From NCBI GenBank assembly GCA_009746045.1, contig RPFO01000368.1:177295-241294 (forward strand): a DNA stretch of 64,000 bases. Reading direction: 5' to 3'. The translations under genes were made by a program, and so were the position numbers. Under the pieces are notes generated by a model, which saw nothing but the letters and a program-made list of their open reading frames with translations, was not told the origin of the DNA and did not search any database. This stretch comes from Mesostigma viride (Eukaryota > Streptophyta > Mesostigmatophyceae > Mesostigmatales > Mesostigmataceae). Every line of letters starts with the position of its first letter. Position 1 is the first letter of the stretch. Of this stretch, positions 28,901-38,759 are shown one piece after another.

Positions 28901-29175
28901 CTTTAGATTCGGTAACATGGTTTGCCCGGACTTGCTTGTCTGCCACCCATGCAACGGGACGCCCACCGCCAGGTGCATCGGAGGCTGCCGCAGGGCCATC
29001 GGGCGGCGAGCTGTCGGCGGCTGCCAAGAAGAACCGGAAGCGGCGCGCCAAGGCACAGGGCGAGGTGGCGGTGCCGTCGTCGCGCAAGGAGACGTACGAG
29101 CAGATGTCGCTTGGCTTTAGCAAGAAGAAGAAGAAGAAGAAGGACAAGGAGAAGAAGGACAAGGCCAAAGTGTAG
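793..29175 (+). CDS. KRI1: KRI1-family ribosome biogenesis protein (11 exons, 5' end missing)
   Basis: KRI1 is a nucleolar factor needed for 40S subunit assembly and pre-rRNA processing. Exons, joined by phase and splice signals, are 793-912, 1461-1546, 2850-2911, 3585-3663, 5276-5433, 6308-6408, 6638-6701, 6977-7237, 27822-27952, 28292-28395 and 28973-29175, about 456 residues. Family hallmarks appear in order: EVDEASRFLK followed by NYIANKGWID, DDFEKSYNFRFEQ, KNLKKQEILDRLEKVK, DLDDDFDPAEHDRRM, the acidic/basic tract ending KELEEYYKLDYESM, then IPCRFKYATV, and a Lys-rich C-terminus. All introns are GT-AG. The family N-terminus is not seen, so 5' exons lie left of the window or were missed. 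Exon 5 has an AAGCAG double acceptor. Exon 8 is one base out of frame within a G-rich tract (7071-7124), probably a homopolymer length error. Intron 8 (7238-27821) is 20.6 kb because of a minisatellite. Confidence 0.9.
1743..1993. repeat. Intronic microsatellites (CA)n, (CCCA)n, (CT)n
   Basis: Inside KRI1 intron 2, short CA runs lead into about 120 bp of CCCA repeats (about 1761-1881), then CA and a nearly 90-bp CT run (1906-1993). Such polypyrimidine/CA tracts mutate by slippage. No coding value. Confidence 0.95.
5526..5853. repeat. (GGGA)n purine microsatellite
   Basis: About 330 bp of GGGA with a few GGGGA and GGA slips lies in KRI1 intron 5. It is a long homopurine tract able in principle to form triplex or G-quadruplex structures. 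Long ORFs across it are repeat artefacts. Confidence 0.95.
7446..27103. repeat. 45-bp minisatellite, about 437 copies, in KRI1 intron 8
   Basis: The unit is 45 bp; it includes CAATAGGATAACCCGCG and the stem-loop CACAAG-CACGTT-CTTGTG. Between about 9,561 and 25,943 I see no base change: some 364 units are identical in print. Variants cluster at the edges: ATGC instead of ACGC (7.4-8.4 kb and near 26.87-26.92 kb), CACAAG insertions (7.51, 9.55, 26.94, 27.08 kb), GC insertions (8.15, 8.41, 9.14 kb) and a 4-bp insertion at 25,944. This is the pattern expected from expansion or homogenisation from the centre. Because 45 is a multiple of 3 and the minus strand lacks stops, giant meaningless ORFs arise. 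Confidence 0.97.
27320..27531. repeat. (GGGGT)n then (GGGGC)n G-rich repeat
   Basis: About 65 bp of GGGGT pentamers pass directly into about 145 bp of GGGGC with slips to GGGC. It lies near the 3' end of the giant KRI1 intron, downstream of the minisatellite. The plus (sense) strand has many G4 runs and could form G-quadruplexes in the pre-mRNA. The shift from T to C at one position suggests one ancestral pentamer. Confidence 0.95.
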
Positions 29176-29446
29176 GAGAAAAGGAAGACCCAGTGCCCAG
29201 TGTATTCTAGATAACAAATACTAGTTCTAGGTTGTTCTAACAAGTGGGCAGCAAAATTGCGGCAACTGCATTCTCTGTTCGAAGGCTTCGTACTGCATGG
29301 TCTGAGCAGTGCGCGATAAGCCTAGTGAGACTTGAGAGCAAGACCTGGATGATACTAACTTTCAGCACAGATTCTTAGCGCCTGGGATGAGCTCTGGACT
29401 CCCGAGGGATAATAATTACTATCACCACGAGTCAGGACCATTAATT

Positions 29447-29962
29447 AACTAATTAATTAGGAACATAACTCCGTTGGGAGTATATGTAGCACATATCCCA
29501 GAGAAGGGGCAATATGGCTTTTAATACATTCTAAGCTACTTCCTGCAAGGGTGGGAATGTAAACGACACTTGCTCTAGGTGCACCAAGGGCACCTGCACC
29601 CCCCAGAGTCTCGAGCTCGACCCAACTAAGGGGAGCCCGTCATAGGGGGGGAAGACCATCGTGGCTATACAAGAGCTAGGGCATGGCGCGTCTCAGCAGA
29701 GAGTGACTCCCTGCATGGGCAATGCATAATGACTATAAAGCTAGGCATCATCTGGAGTGTGGCACATCATAGGCACACATGTACATGACTAAAATGGCTA
29801 GGCATCAGCTGGTATAGTGCCTGTACTAGGCGTGCATGTACAAGGCCACGGTCTAACTATTCTACACTACTGCTGCTGCATTCCCCTAAGCTGGGGCGCC
29901 TTGGAGTCGCTGGAGCCGAGGTGGTCGCGGGGGTCGCGTGCCAGGGCTTGTGGCCGACGGAG
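29447..29962 (-). mobile_element. 5'-truncated ORF1-only retroposon, copy A
   Basis: Read on the minus strand, this copy keeps only the last codons of the ORF1 C-terminal domain (stop near 29,890), then the family 3' UTR, the terminal hairpin ACTCC-CAAC-GGAGT (29468-29481) and a TTAA-rich tail at its left end. Its truncated 5' end abuts the tail of copy B. The 3' UTR carries the family hairpin GCAGGGAG/CTCTCTGC. No RT is present. Confidence 0.75.
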
Positions 29963-32260
29963 ATTAATTAATTAATTAATTAAAATCATAGCTCCGTTGG
30001 GAGCATATGTAACACATAGCCCTGAGAAAGGGGCATCTATGGGTTAATTTGTAATACAATCAGGGCTACAACCTGCAGGTGGAGGATGTACAACTGTCAC
30101 CTGCTCTGGGTGCACAAGGTGCACCTGCACCGCCATGATGGTTCATGCCTCCTTAACAAGCACAGGCACCCAGGGGGGGCTTGAGGAGAGGGCCTAGAAG
30201 GCCTGCATGACATATGGGGTGGAGGGTATGTGGCTAGGCTATAGCTGGTGTACACATGGCATCTCAGCAGAGAGTAACTCCCTGCATAGGCATCGCATGG
30301 CTAAATTCTTAATGCATCATCCATGGGAGGTCCCATTGTAGGCTGGGCGCGGCTAGATACTGAAAGCATCATCCATGGGGGCCATTATGGGCGCACATGC
30401 GCGTGGGCCACTTGCAAGGCTAAGCCTATCTAATCTACACTACTGGTATATTCCCTAGCCTGGAGTGGCAGGAGGGGCCTGCCAGGGCTTGTGGTCAACG
30501 TGGATGACCGCCCCCCTCCAGTATACCGGCTTCCCCCCTGCACGCTGCCGGAGCTGAAGGTAGGTCGGCCATAGCTCGCGTCGCCGCTGTTGCTGGGCCA
30601 AGGTCAAGTCGTCGTCCAGCGTGAAGCGAGTCTCCGAGAGCTTCTTGCGGCCGACGGAGATGGCCGCCCCCTTCCAGTACACCGGCTGGCCCGCCTTGGT
30701 CTGCCGGAGCTGGAGGTAGGTCGGCCATAGCTCCCGTCGCCGTTGTTGCTGCGCCAGGGTCAAGTCGTCGTCCACGGTGAAGAGAGTGTTCTCGAGCCGG
30801 TTGCAACGTCTGAGAAACGAAATCTTGTCCGATGGGCTCTTAAAGATGAGAAGAAGCGGGGGCGGCCCTGCCTTACCCCACGCGCGGGGAATCGGTGGGC
30901 GACCAGCTTAATCTCACCAAGAAGGCCCATGCGATCAAGGATTTTGCTCTCAAAAGCACGTGCAAGCTTCACGGAATTCTCACCTTCCTCCATGTCGAAG
31001 TTCTTGACGGTGACGTTTAGGCTGCGCTTGGCGAGCTCGGCCTCCTCGCGGAGGTCAAGCGTCCGGTCTGCCGTTGGAGCTGGGCTGCGACGGGGGAGGT
31101 GGTGGAGGTGGTGTGCTGCTTAAGCATGTCCGCCCAGTTCGATCTGGGTGGAAGGAGCAGCGCCGGCCAGCCAGGCCAGCGGGGGCTGGCTTGGCGGCAA
31201 GGTCCGTCACCGCCTGGGCGGTGAGGCCTGCGGTGTTTTGCAGGACCTCGATGGCGATGTCATTGTCCTTGAGGCGCTGGTCGATGTCACGGAGCTGGGC
31301 GGTGATGGCGTCGGAGGTCACATGGGGGTGGTGGCGGTGGAGATGGTGGAGAAAGGCGGGGCAGCCGGTGTACTGGAAGGGGGCGGCCATCTACGTCGGC
31401 CACAAGCCCTGGCAGGCGACCCCCCCCCCCCCGCGGCCCCAGCGACTCCAGACGCCCCAGCTTAGGGGAATACAGCAGTAGTAGTGTAGAATAGATAGAC
31501 CGTGGCCGCCATGTACATGTACGCCTCCTAGAGGCACTATCCCAGCTAAGCCACGCGCTTTATTTAATTTCATGTACATGTGTGCCTATGATGAGCCACA
31601 CTACCGATGATGCCTAGCTTTATTTAGTTATGTTGTGCCCATGCAGGGAGTAACTCTCTGCTGAGACGCCATGCCCTAGCTTCTTTGTATAGCTATGCTG
31701 ATCTTCCCCCCCATGACAGGCTCCCCCTTCGCTGGGCATAGCTTGAAGATCATGGGGATGCAGGTGCCCTGGTGCATCTAGAGCACGGGTAGCTTACATC
31801 CCCACCCTTGCAGGAAGTAGCTTAGGATGTATGATAGGCCATATGCCCCCTCTCAAGGGCTATCTATGTGCTACATATACTCCCAACAGAGTTATGTTAC
31901 AATTCAATTCAATTCAATTCAATGGTGGAGAGGAGGGGAAGCTCGGCAGCCGGCAGCGTGCCGCCCATGGCCGCCACATCTGCGGCAATTAGGGGGGCCA
32001 CGTGCTGCGCAAGGGCCTCCTGAAGGAGGGAGCGGATGGAGGATTCGGTCAAGGTGGTGGTGATGGGCTTGGGGGGCCAGAGCTCCCCGATGGAGCGTCC
32101 AAGGAGGGAGAAGAGGGCGCATGTTTGCAGCCGGGGGCGGGGGGCGGTGAGGATGTATTCGTATGGGCGCTTCCGAACGTAGGAATCGACGAGGCGACCC
32201 TGGTGGCCAGGACCATATGGGCACGGAATATTGAGGTTGTGCAGGGCCCGGCGCATTAGG
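29963..32260 (-). mobile_element. ORF1-only retroposon copy B with duplicated C-terminal domain (broken)
   Basis: On the minus strand, this holds the ORF1 N-terminal part (about 32,256-31,932), the coiled-coil part (31,342 to about 31,055), an RRM-like part (30,993-30,760) and the C-terminal domain, followed by 3' UTR, hairpin GCTCC-CAAC-GGAGC (29991-30004) and TTAA tail (29963-29987). Frames shift several times, so it is dead. The C-terminal domain (LDDDLTLAQQQRRRELWP...) occurs twice in tandem, in frame, between 30,455 and 30,775. A plus-strand copy has inserted at 31,353-31,921. The protein resembles L1 ORF1p, an RNA-binding chaperone that coats element RNA. No ORF2/RT follows. Confidence 0.75.
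31353..31921 (+). mobile_element. Nested 5'-truncated retroposon with 10-bp target duplication
   Basis: It begins inside the ORF1 C-terminal domain (GQPVYWKGAAIYVGHKPW), stops near 31,465, then shows the 3' UTR, hairpin ACTCC-CAAC-AGAGT (31879-31892, one mismatch) and an AATTC-repeat tail. The flanks are the direct repeat ATGGTGGAGA at 31343-31352 and 31922-31931, a target-site duplication. It interrupts copy B, whose ORF1 continues on both sides. Confidence 0.85.
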
Positions 32261-32280
32261 GTAGGGGGGGCCAGTCTCTG

Positions 32281-33338
32281 GCCCCTGCCCCGGCAGCCAA
32301 GTGTCTAATCACCAAGAAAATGTCCTCAAATGAGGACATTTTAAAGCATGGATACCATTTGTAATAACTAACACATGTCAACACATCCATGGGTACGGTA
32401 TGGAACCATGTTCATTTATGATATGTTCAAGAGTTGCAATGCTTAACATCCATGAAATATGCTCATGGTATAATTGTTTACGATTTATGAATGTAGGGGG
32501 GTCGCTACGCGAGTGACCAAATAGCACTCAAGTCAACAATATGCCAAGAAAGAAGGCATGGCCAGGTCATGGCTGGCCCTGAAAATGCACCCAGGGTGCC
32601 CACAACATGTCTATGTTACACCCTCGCAGTCCTAGACCCTGCAGCCTGCCAGGGTGGGGGGACAAAAGGTAACTGGCAACCAGGGACCATGGTGCAGGCC
32701 ATACAGCAGGTGTAAAGCTAGCTCAGTCCAACGAGTGAAATATGAAGCAAATACTCGCCAAGTTTAGGTCCATGATCGTTGGTAGAGGCTCGGCTGCCAC
32801 CACGGTGCTAAACCATGATGCTGAACCCTTACGTTATATACGAAACATATACTGCAAAGAGGCACAAGTTGTAACACAAGCACAATGTAAACATGACAAG
32901 CTCAAGTTTCCAAGCCAGTCTTGATCACTTGGACATGAGTTGAAGCATTAGAAACATATGGGCAACATACCAGAAAGCCTTGAAAAACTTCTCAGCAACA
33001 AGGCAGTATATGTGTTGAATCAAACTACCACATCGCAATGAAGCACAGCGACTTCTAGTCGCTGCTGTTTTGATAACGCAAGGCCGTTTACCTTTTCAGT
33101 GACGCAGCGGGAAAAGAAAGTACTGCCCAGCAAACTTCCGTTATTCCCCGGACATAAACGTAATCAAAACCACGAAGTTGGGCATTGAAAGCAACCGGAA
33201 TTATCACGTCTGCGAGAGTTATAGGTTACAATCCGCTTAACACGCTTACTTAGAACGATGCGGTTGAGAATGACAGTCGGAACCTTGCTCTTGACGTGCG
33301 CCCAGGCCGCCAGCTGCGCGGGCCAGCTCAAGAAATAT
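32281..33338. other. Gene-free AT-richer spacer with a perfect palindrome
   Basis: No coding region or known element is supported in this kilobase. At 32317-32342 there is a perfect inverted repeat with 12-bp arms around AA, core TGTCCTCAAATGAGGACA. The same core recurs at 35,342. The rest is unassigned sequence, clearly lower in GC than the KRI1 region. Confidence 0.6.
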
Positions 33339-34693
33339 ATATTAAAGGACGGTGACGCGTGGGAAGCACCCAGCCTTGCGGCAAAATCCGCGCAGTGCTG
33401 GAGGAGCACGTGACCTGGCCGCTGGCCGAGAAGATGACCTCGCTGAACACCACGCTCAACACGGTCGAGGCCCGGGTCTCCAACGTGGAAACCAAGGTCG
33501 TCCACAAGCTACAACCACAGTTCACGGCGCTACACACCGCGGCGCAGGCTTCGGAAACGCATGCTGCACTTGTCTCTCGCCTTAACCAGGTGGAAGGCAA
33601 GTGCGGCGTGCTCATGAAGAAGCTTGAGCCATCACCGCCCACACCGAGGCCCTGGCCACACAGGTCCCAAAGCTAGCGGAGCAGACGGCCACCATTGCCT
33701 CCCAGCCACCCCGGCAGGATGCTGGTGACCTCCCGCTCTCCTACGCGGACCTGCTGCGGACAGCGACCGCCTCCACCACCGACGCCATCGCCACGAAGCT
33801 CCAGGAGCTGGAGGACCACCGCCAGGCCCAGCAACGGGAGGTCACCGATCGCGCTCGCCGCGAGTGCCGAGTGGTGCTACGTCGCTTCCCCCAGAAGCCA
33901 GGTGAGACGTCAACCTCCCTTGCTGACGAGATCAAGAAACAGCTTCTTACCCTCATGGGCCTGGTAGGTGAGGTAGAACTGCGTGGGTGCCACCGCCTTC
34001 CCCACTCACGGGACAAGGCGGCCACCCCACCAGTCCTGCTCACCTTCCTCTCCCCTGAGGATAAGCAGCGGTTCCTCTCTCGTCGCAAGCGGTTGCACGA
34101 CCTCACCTGGACGCTGGATGACGACCTAACCCCCGCTCAGCAACAGCAGCGACGCGACCTGTGGCCGGAATACCTCCGCCATAAGCAGGACCCCCAGAAG
34201 CCCAAGGTGTACTGGAGGGGCGGGGACCTGATGATCAACCACAAGATGTGGACGCCCCCAGCGGGCTAGAATAGCAATAGCCCTAGCTTGTAACCATTGG
34301 AGTCACTGTCGCTAAGGCAGCCATGCCTAGAATGTTTGCCTAGCTGTGCCAACAAACCTAGTCACGTGCCGCCAACGCACGGTACACAACCAGCCATAGC
34401 CTTAGCCTAGTTCTAGTACAGCCATGCTACGCCCTGGCTATGTTCAGATTACTTGCCCACGCTCCTTGCTATGACATGCTCACATGGGTCTTATTGCACC
34501 CACAGTTTGCCGGATCGTTAGCCTGTCCTTTTAGCTAGCCGCGCCCGATTGCAGCTGTGGCATGCCTTTGGCATGAAGGAGACTGGGGGTCTCTGCCCTT
34601 TCTCCTGTAGTGCACACACAGGGATTAAAAGCACTTCGGTGCTCCGTGACTCCCCAACGGGAGCACGAGTTTAATTAATTAATTAATTAATTG
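33339..34693 (+). mobile_element. ORF1-only retroposon, subfamily II, near full length
   Basis: One element runs from an L1-ORF1p-like ORF (33359-34269) directly into a 420-bp 3' UTR, hairpins AGCAC-TTCG-GTGCT (34630-34643) and CTCCC-CAAC-GGGAG (34650-34663), and a (TTAA)n tail (34672-34693). Nothing resembling ORF2/RT lies between ORF1 and tail. The 3' UTR differs from subfamily I, but the last hairpin and the tail type are shared. The 5' limit is uncertain. Confidence 0.75.
33359..34269 (+). pseudogene. L1-ORF1p-like retroposon protein, one frameshift
   Basis: The product would be the RNA-binding ORF1 protein of a non-LTR element. The first part (33359 to about 33,635) is a heptad-rich coiled coil (for example AEKMTSLNTTLNTVEARVSN), as in ORF1p trimers. 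The second part, in another frame from about 33,630 to 34,269, has an RRM-like segment (VVLRRFPQKPGE... ELRGCHRLPHS... PPVLLTFLSPEDKQRF) and the C-terminal domain LDDDLTPAQQQQRRDLWPEY ... VYWRGGDLMINHK. One indel near 33,620-33,640 separates them. No in-frame ATG is evident at the very start, so the N-terminus may be truncated. Related copies lie at 30.4-32.3, 35.6-36.4, 37.4-38.7 and 42.6 kb. Confidence 0.75.
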
Positions 34694-35389
34694 CGGCAAA
34701 AGAAAAATATGGCTCGCGCTCGCCCTGGTTTTCGCCAGGCGCGACTGCGACATCACGACGAAAAAATAGAGACTCTTTGACGCATGCAACTGCCCAGGTC
34801 CCTCTTCTCCCCATGTCGCCCATAAGCCCAGAAGCGTACCATAACCCATACTCGCGATATCCGCAGCGCCTGGTCGGAAAAAGAAATTGTAAAACCGAAC
34901 TGCGAGCTGACCTATCATGCGATCTACGTAGCTCTCAGATTTTCTTCAACAATGCCAAAATCCGTTCATGAACAAAATTTTTGACATATACAAAGCACCT
35001 GCACGTGAAGAATAGCATCTTCGAAATCACTAGATTACGATCTAAAATGCTGTCTTCGTCCGGGGCAAAATAATGCCCTATAACATTCAGGCAAGCCTCG
35101 GAACTGGCACGACCCCATAGCCGCCACTCGACAAAACACTCGATTGCATTGCGATGTTCTTGCTATTGTAGGTACTTTTCGTCGCCTCATATTTTCCAGG
35201 TACGGTCGACCCCTGTCGACCCCAGGGGCTTGGCGCGCTCAGTACCTATCCCAGTTTCGCGCCAAAACCCACCAAGTGACCCTAGGACCAAATTTGGCGC
35301 CAAAACCGCGCCCCTGACCCCCCCGTCTCAAACGAGGACTATGTCCTCAAATGAGGACATTTGGTTTTTGGACACAAGCAGTGTGCACG
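34694..35389. other. Unassigned spacer
   Basis: No gene or complete element could be supported. It contains the second copy of the palindrome core TGTCCTCAAATGAGGACA (35,342-35,359). Short ORFs here lack family features. Confidence 0.5.
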
Positions 35390-35489
35390 TGCTGAGTGTG
35401 CACGTCCTGAGTGTACACTCAGGGATTAAAAGCACTCTGGTGCTCCGCGTGTCAGACTCCCGGACGGGAGCACGTCGAAATTAATTAAT
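35390..35489 (+). mobile_element. Subfamily II retroposon 3' end fragment
   Basis: Only the last ~80 bp of the subfamily II 3' end are present: GGGATTAAAAGCACT, hairpin AGCAC-TCTG-GTGCT, terminal hairpin CTCCC-GGAC-GGGAG (35457-35470) and a short TTAATTAA tail. The stems are kept while both loops differ from the 34.6-kb copy. Confidence 0.7.
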
Positions 35490-35559
35490 GGTGGTTGACC
35501 AGTATGTATACCATGCATGCGATTCTGAGCAACTAGCACATTTACTGGCATTGTCAAAT

Positions 35560-36400
35560 GCCTCATGTGAATGAAGCTAGCGGGTGTGGGAATTCCGATT
35601 GCGGATGCCCCGCCATGGGTGCGCAGAGGAGGCGTACGCCTAAGTCCCGGTGCACGCCACATGGGCGTCCGGACCTGCTCAAGTCCCAGGCGGCCTCAAC
35701 CACCGACGCCGGTATCACCACCAAGATCCAGCCAATTAGAGCTGGACGGGCCCAGAGAATGGGGGCCACAGCAAAATAATGTCGCATCTGCCGCGCAATT
35801 CTGCGCTGCCTCCCGCCATGCCGGACCTCCGCCGGGGCGGGAGAACACCCGGGATGCTTCTCGACAGTCTCTTGATGCCAAGCTATAATGGGCACGCTCC
35901 TTATCCGCATGAGGATCACCCCCCGTGTGAGGGGTACAGGTGACATTGATCACACTGCACTGTCTGCACGGATAACATCTTCCCCGCTCCCAATTACTGA
36001 AGACAAGTCGGTATGCCTTCCCGCCACCCGCCAGTGCTGCTCACATTTGACTCCCCAGAGGATACGGCACGCTTCCTTCCCGTCAACTGGGGAGTCACGG
36101 AGCACCGGAGTGCTTTTAATCCCTGTATGTGTGCAACAGGATCGAAAGGGCAGAGACCCCCTTTCTCCTTCATGCCAGAGGCATGCCACAGCAGCAATCA
36201 GACACGATAGACGAACTGAACGCCATGGGCTGGGGTACAGTGGCCTGCCAACGTTCCTTCACCAGAAGGCTATATTCCCCGAGAAGCCCAAGGTCCACTG
36301 CATGGCAGGATCGAACCTATACATCAATCAACAGCCGGCATGCTTAGTATGGTTTCCCCGGCCGGCCAGCCCCCCCATGAACTGAACCTGATCATCCTCG
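35560..36400. mobile_element. Decayed ORF1-retroposon mosaic
   Basis: Scraps of the ORF1 domains can be read on the plus strand: PPVLLTFDSPEDTARF around 36,030-36,080 and EKPKVHCMAGSNLYINQQ around 36,275-36,345, matching the RRM-end and C-terminal domain of the 33.4-kb copy. A piece of the subfamily II 3' UTR in reverse orientation (about 36,085-36,200) sits between them. It is a heavily broken composite with no intact ORF. Confidence 0.55.
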
Positions 36401-36440
36401 ATCGATCGATCGGCATAGCACGCCAACGCCCATGCACAGG

Positions 36441-36765
36441 CAATTAATTGATTCCAGACGCCCCAGATTAGGGGAATACAGCAGTAGAAGTGTAGAATAG
36501 TCATGCAGGCCTAGCAGTGGCCTTGTACATGTACGCCTACTACTACAGGCCCTATCAACCAGCTGATGCCTTAGCATTCTTTTGTCATGTACATGTATGT
36601 GTGCCTATATCATGTGCATGCCACACTCCAGATGATGCCTAGCAGATGATGCAGTGCCCATGCAGGGAGCTACTCCCTGCTGAGAAAATTAAATTAAATT
36701 ACATTATATAACATGTCTCCGCTGGGAGATCATGTAGCACATATTCCTTGCTGGATGAATGGAGG
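36441..36765. mobile_element. Two retroposon 3' ends, tail to tail
   Basis: A plus-strand subfamily I 3' UTR (about 36,446-36,685, starting at the ORF1 end CAGATTAGGGGAATACAG) meets an AATTT-type tail and the 3' end of a minus-strand copy with hairpin TCTCC-CAGC-GGAGA as read on the minus strand (36716-36729). Both are short truncated pieces. Confidence 0.65.
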
Positions 36766-36842
36766 TGGGCGAAGCCGCGCGTAATCGAACGAACCTATAA
36801 CTAGTAAGCTATCTAGTCTAGAAAAAAGTCCTTAGAACTACA

Positions 36843-36941
36843 CTATTCAGCAAAACGCCCTTTCCGCTTGGGGGGAGGGGCCGGCTTGCCCACAAGGGTT
36901 GGCGTGTGAGCCTGGACAATCTTCTGCCACCGCTTCTTGTT
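36843..36941 (-). CDS. Terminal exon of an unrecognised host-type gene (paralogue of 49,483-49,602)
   Basis: Read on the minus strand, a splice acceptor (TGCCATGCAG) is followed by 32 codons and a stop. The peptide starts NKKRWQK, includes AHTPTLVGKP and ends PPPKRKGRFAE. A second copy at 49,483 on the plus strand has the same acceptor context and a longer C-terminus. Two copies with conserved acceptor and reading frame but diverged third bases argue for selection or recent duplication. A retroposon 3' end lies in the intron just upstream in both places. I do not recognise the protein family; the basic, Pro-rich tail suggests an RNA- or ribosome-associated protein, but that is a guess. Confidence 0.5.
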   Translation of the reverse strand, partial: NKKRWQKIVQAHTPTLVGKPAPPPKRKGRFAE

Positions 36942-36977
36942 CTGCATGGCATGCAGTCCAAAGAATGAGAGAGGGAG

Positions 36978-38700
36978 TGAATTAATTAGGAACATAACTC
37001 CGTTGGGAGTATCTGTAGCACATATTAGCCCTTGAGAAGGGGCATATGGGCCTATAATACATTCTGAGCTACTTCCTGCAAGGGTGGGGATGTAACTTGA
37101 GCTACCCGTGCTCTACGCCGGTGCACCAGGGCACCTGCATCCCCATGATCTATCAAGCTATGCCCAGCTAAGGGGGAGCCCGCCTGTCATGGGGGGGAAG
37201 ATCATCATAGCTATACAAAAGCTAGATCATGGCATCTCAGCAGAGAGCAGCTCTCTGCATGGGCACAGCTTAACTAAATAAAGCTAGGCATCATCTGGGG
37301 TGTGGCACATCATAGGCACACATACATGTACATGGCTAAATAATGCTCGTGAATCAGCTGGTATAGTGCCTGTAGGAGGCGTATACATGTACATGGCCAC
37401 GGTCTATCTATTCAGACTACACTACCACTGCTGTATTCCCCTAAGCTGGGGCGTCTGGAGTCGTTGGGGCCGCGGGGGTCGCATGCCATGCAGGGCTTGT
37501 GGCCGACGTAGATGGCCGCCCCCTTCCAGTACACCGGCTGGCCCGCCTTGGTCTGCCGGAGCTGGAGGTAGGTCGGCCATAGCCGGCTCCCGTCGCCGTT
37601 GTTGCTGCGCCAGGGTCAAGTCGTCGTCAAGGGTGAAGTGAGTCTTCTCGAGCCGCTTGCGGCGTCTGAGGAAAGAAATCTTGTCCGCCGGGTTCTGAAA
37701 GGTGAGAAGGAGCGGGGGCGGCCCTGCCTTACCCCGCGCGCGGGGAAGGCGGTGGGCGACCAGCTCGATCTCACCATTCAGGCCCATGCGGCCAAGGATT
37801 TCTCTCTCAGACGCACGCGTAAGCTTCTCGGAATTCTCACCTTCCTCCATCCATGTCGAAGTTCCTGACAATGACGTTTAGACTGCGCAGTTGGCAAGCT
37901 CGGCCTCCTCGCGGAGGTCAAGCGTCTGCCGCTGGATCGAGCTGGGCTGCGACGGCGGAGGTGGTGGAGGTGGTATGCTGCTTAAGCATGTCCGCCCAGG
38001 TCGTGATGGGGGGAGCATCGCCGGCCAGGCCAGCAGCCGGGCTGGCTTGGCGGCAATGTCCTTCATGCACCGCCTGGGCGGTGAGGCCCGCGGTGTTCTG
38101 CAGGACCTCAATAGCGATGGCATTATCCTTAAGACGCTGACCAGTCAATGTCGCGGAGCTGGGCGGTGATGGAGTCGGTGTCGAGGCGGAGGGGGGGGGG
38201 GGTGGAGGCGAGGAGGGTTGCGGTGGTGGTCAATGCCGGGATGGTGGGGAGCTCGGCAGCCAGCGTGCGACCCGGCACAGCTCACACATCTGCAGTTAGG
38301 GGCGTCACGTGCTGTGAGATGGCTTCTTGGAGGTGGAGGAGGAAGGTGGATTCGGTCAAGGGGGAGGGGGTCCAGAGGTCCGTAACAGAGCGCTGAAGGA
38401 TGGACTGAAAGAGGGCGGCGAGCTGAAGACGGGGGCGAGACCAGTGGGCCAGGTTCTCAGGTCGGTGAGTAAACCGGCCGTCAGGTCCAGTGCGGAGGCG
38501 ACTAAGGCTTTGAAGGCGCTGGCACAGGTCGAAAATGGAGGCGTATGACCCATAAAACACGAGCTCCAGTATCCTGATTGGTGGCATGTCGAAATAGCCG
38601 GGTCTGGCGTCGTCGAAGGTGGAAAATAACCCGTCGACGTCAAAGTCGCGCTCAGACCAGCTCGGTTCCGTTTGGGCTCAGGGCGGAGGCTGAGGGCGAG
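36978..38700 (-). mobile_element. ORF1-only retroposon, near full length, minus strand
   Basis: On the minus strand: an N-terminal domain (about 38,640-38,285, including PPIRILELVFYGSYASIFDL and HLQEAISQHVTPL), a coiled-coil segment (about 38,170-37,920), an RRM-like segment with MEEGENSEKLTRASERE, then LDDDLTLAQQQRRREPA and PVYWKGAAIYVGHK, stop near 37,455, 3' UTR, hairpin ACTCC-CAAC-GGAGT (36997-37010) and TTAATTAA tail. The ORF is broken by several indels. As elsewhere, the 3' UTR follows ORF1 directly, with no room for ORF2. Confidence 0.75.
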
Positions 38701-38759
38701 GCATGAATCGAAGCCCGGGAGGGTGCTGGGCGACCACCAGTGCGCGACTAGTGTCACTG

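Noticed and set aside
31343-31353. 5' inversion (twin priming) at the head-to-head junction
   Set aside because: A target-site duplication at both ends and continuation of the host copy beyond 31,931 show a separate nested insertion.
35563-35946. 127-aa minus ORF and similar frames between 34.7 and 36.4 kb
   Set aside because: They overlap decayed retroposon pieces on the other strand and show no family features.
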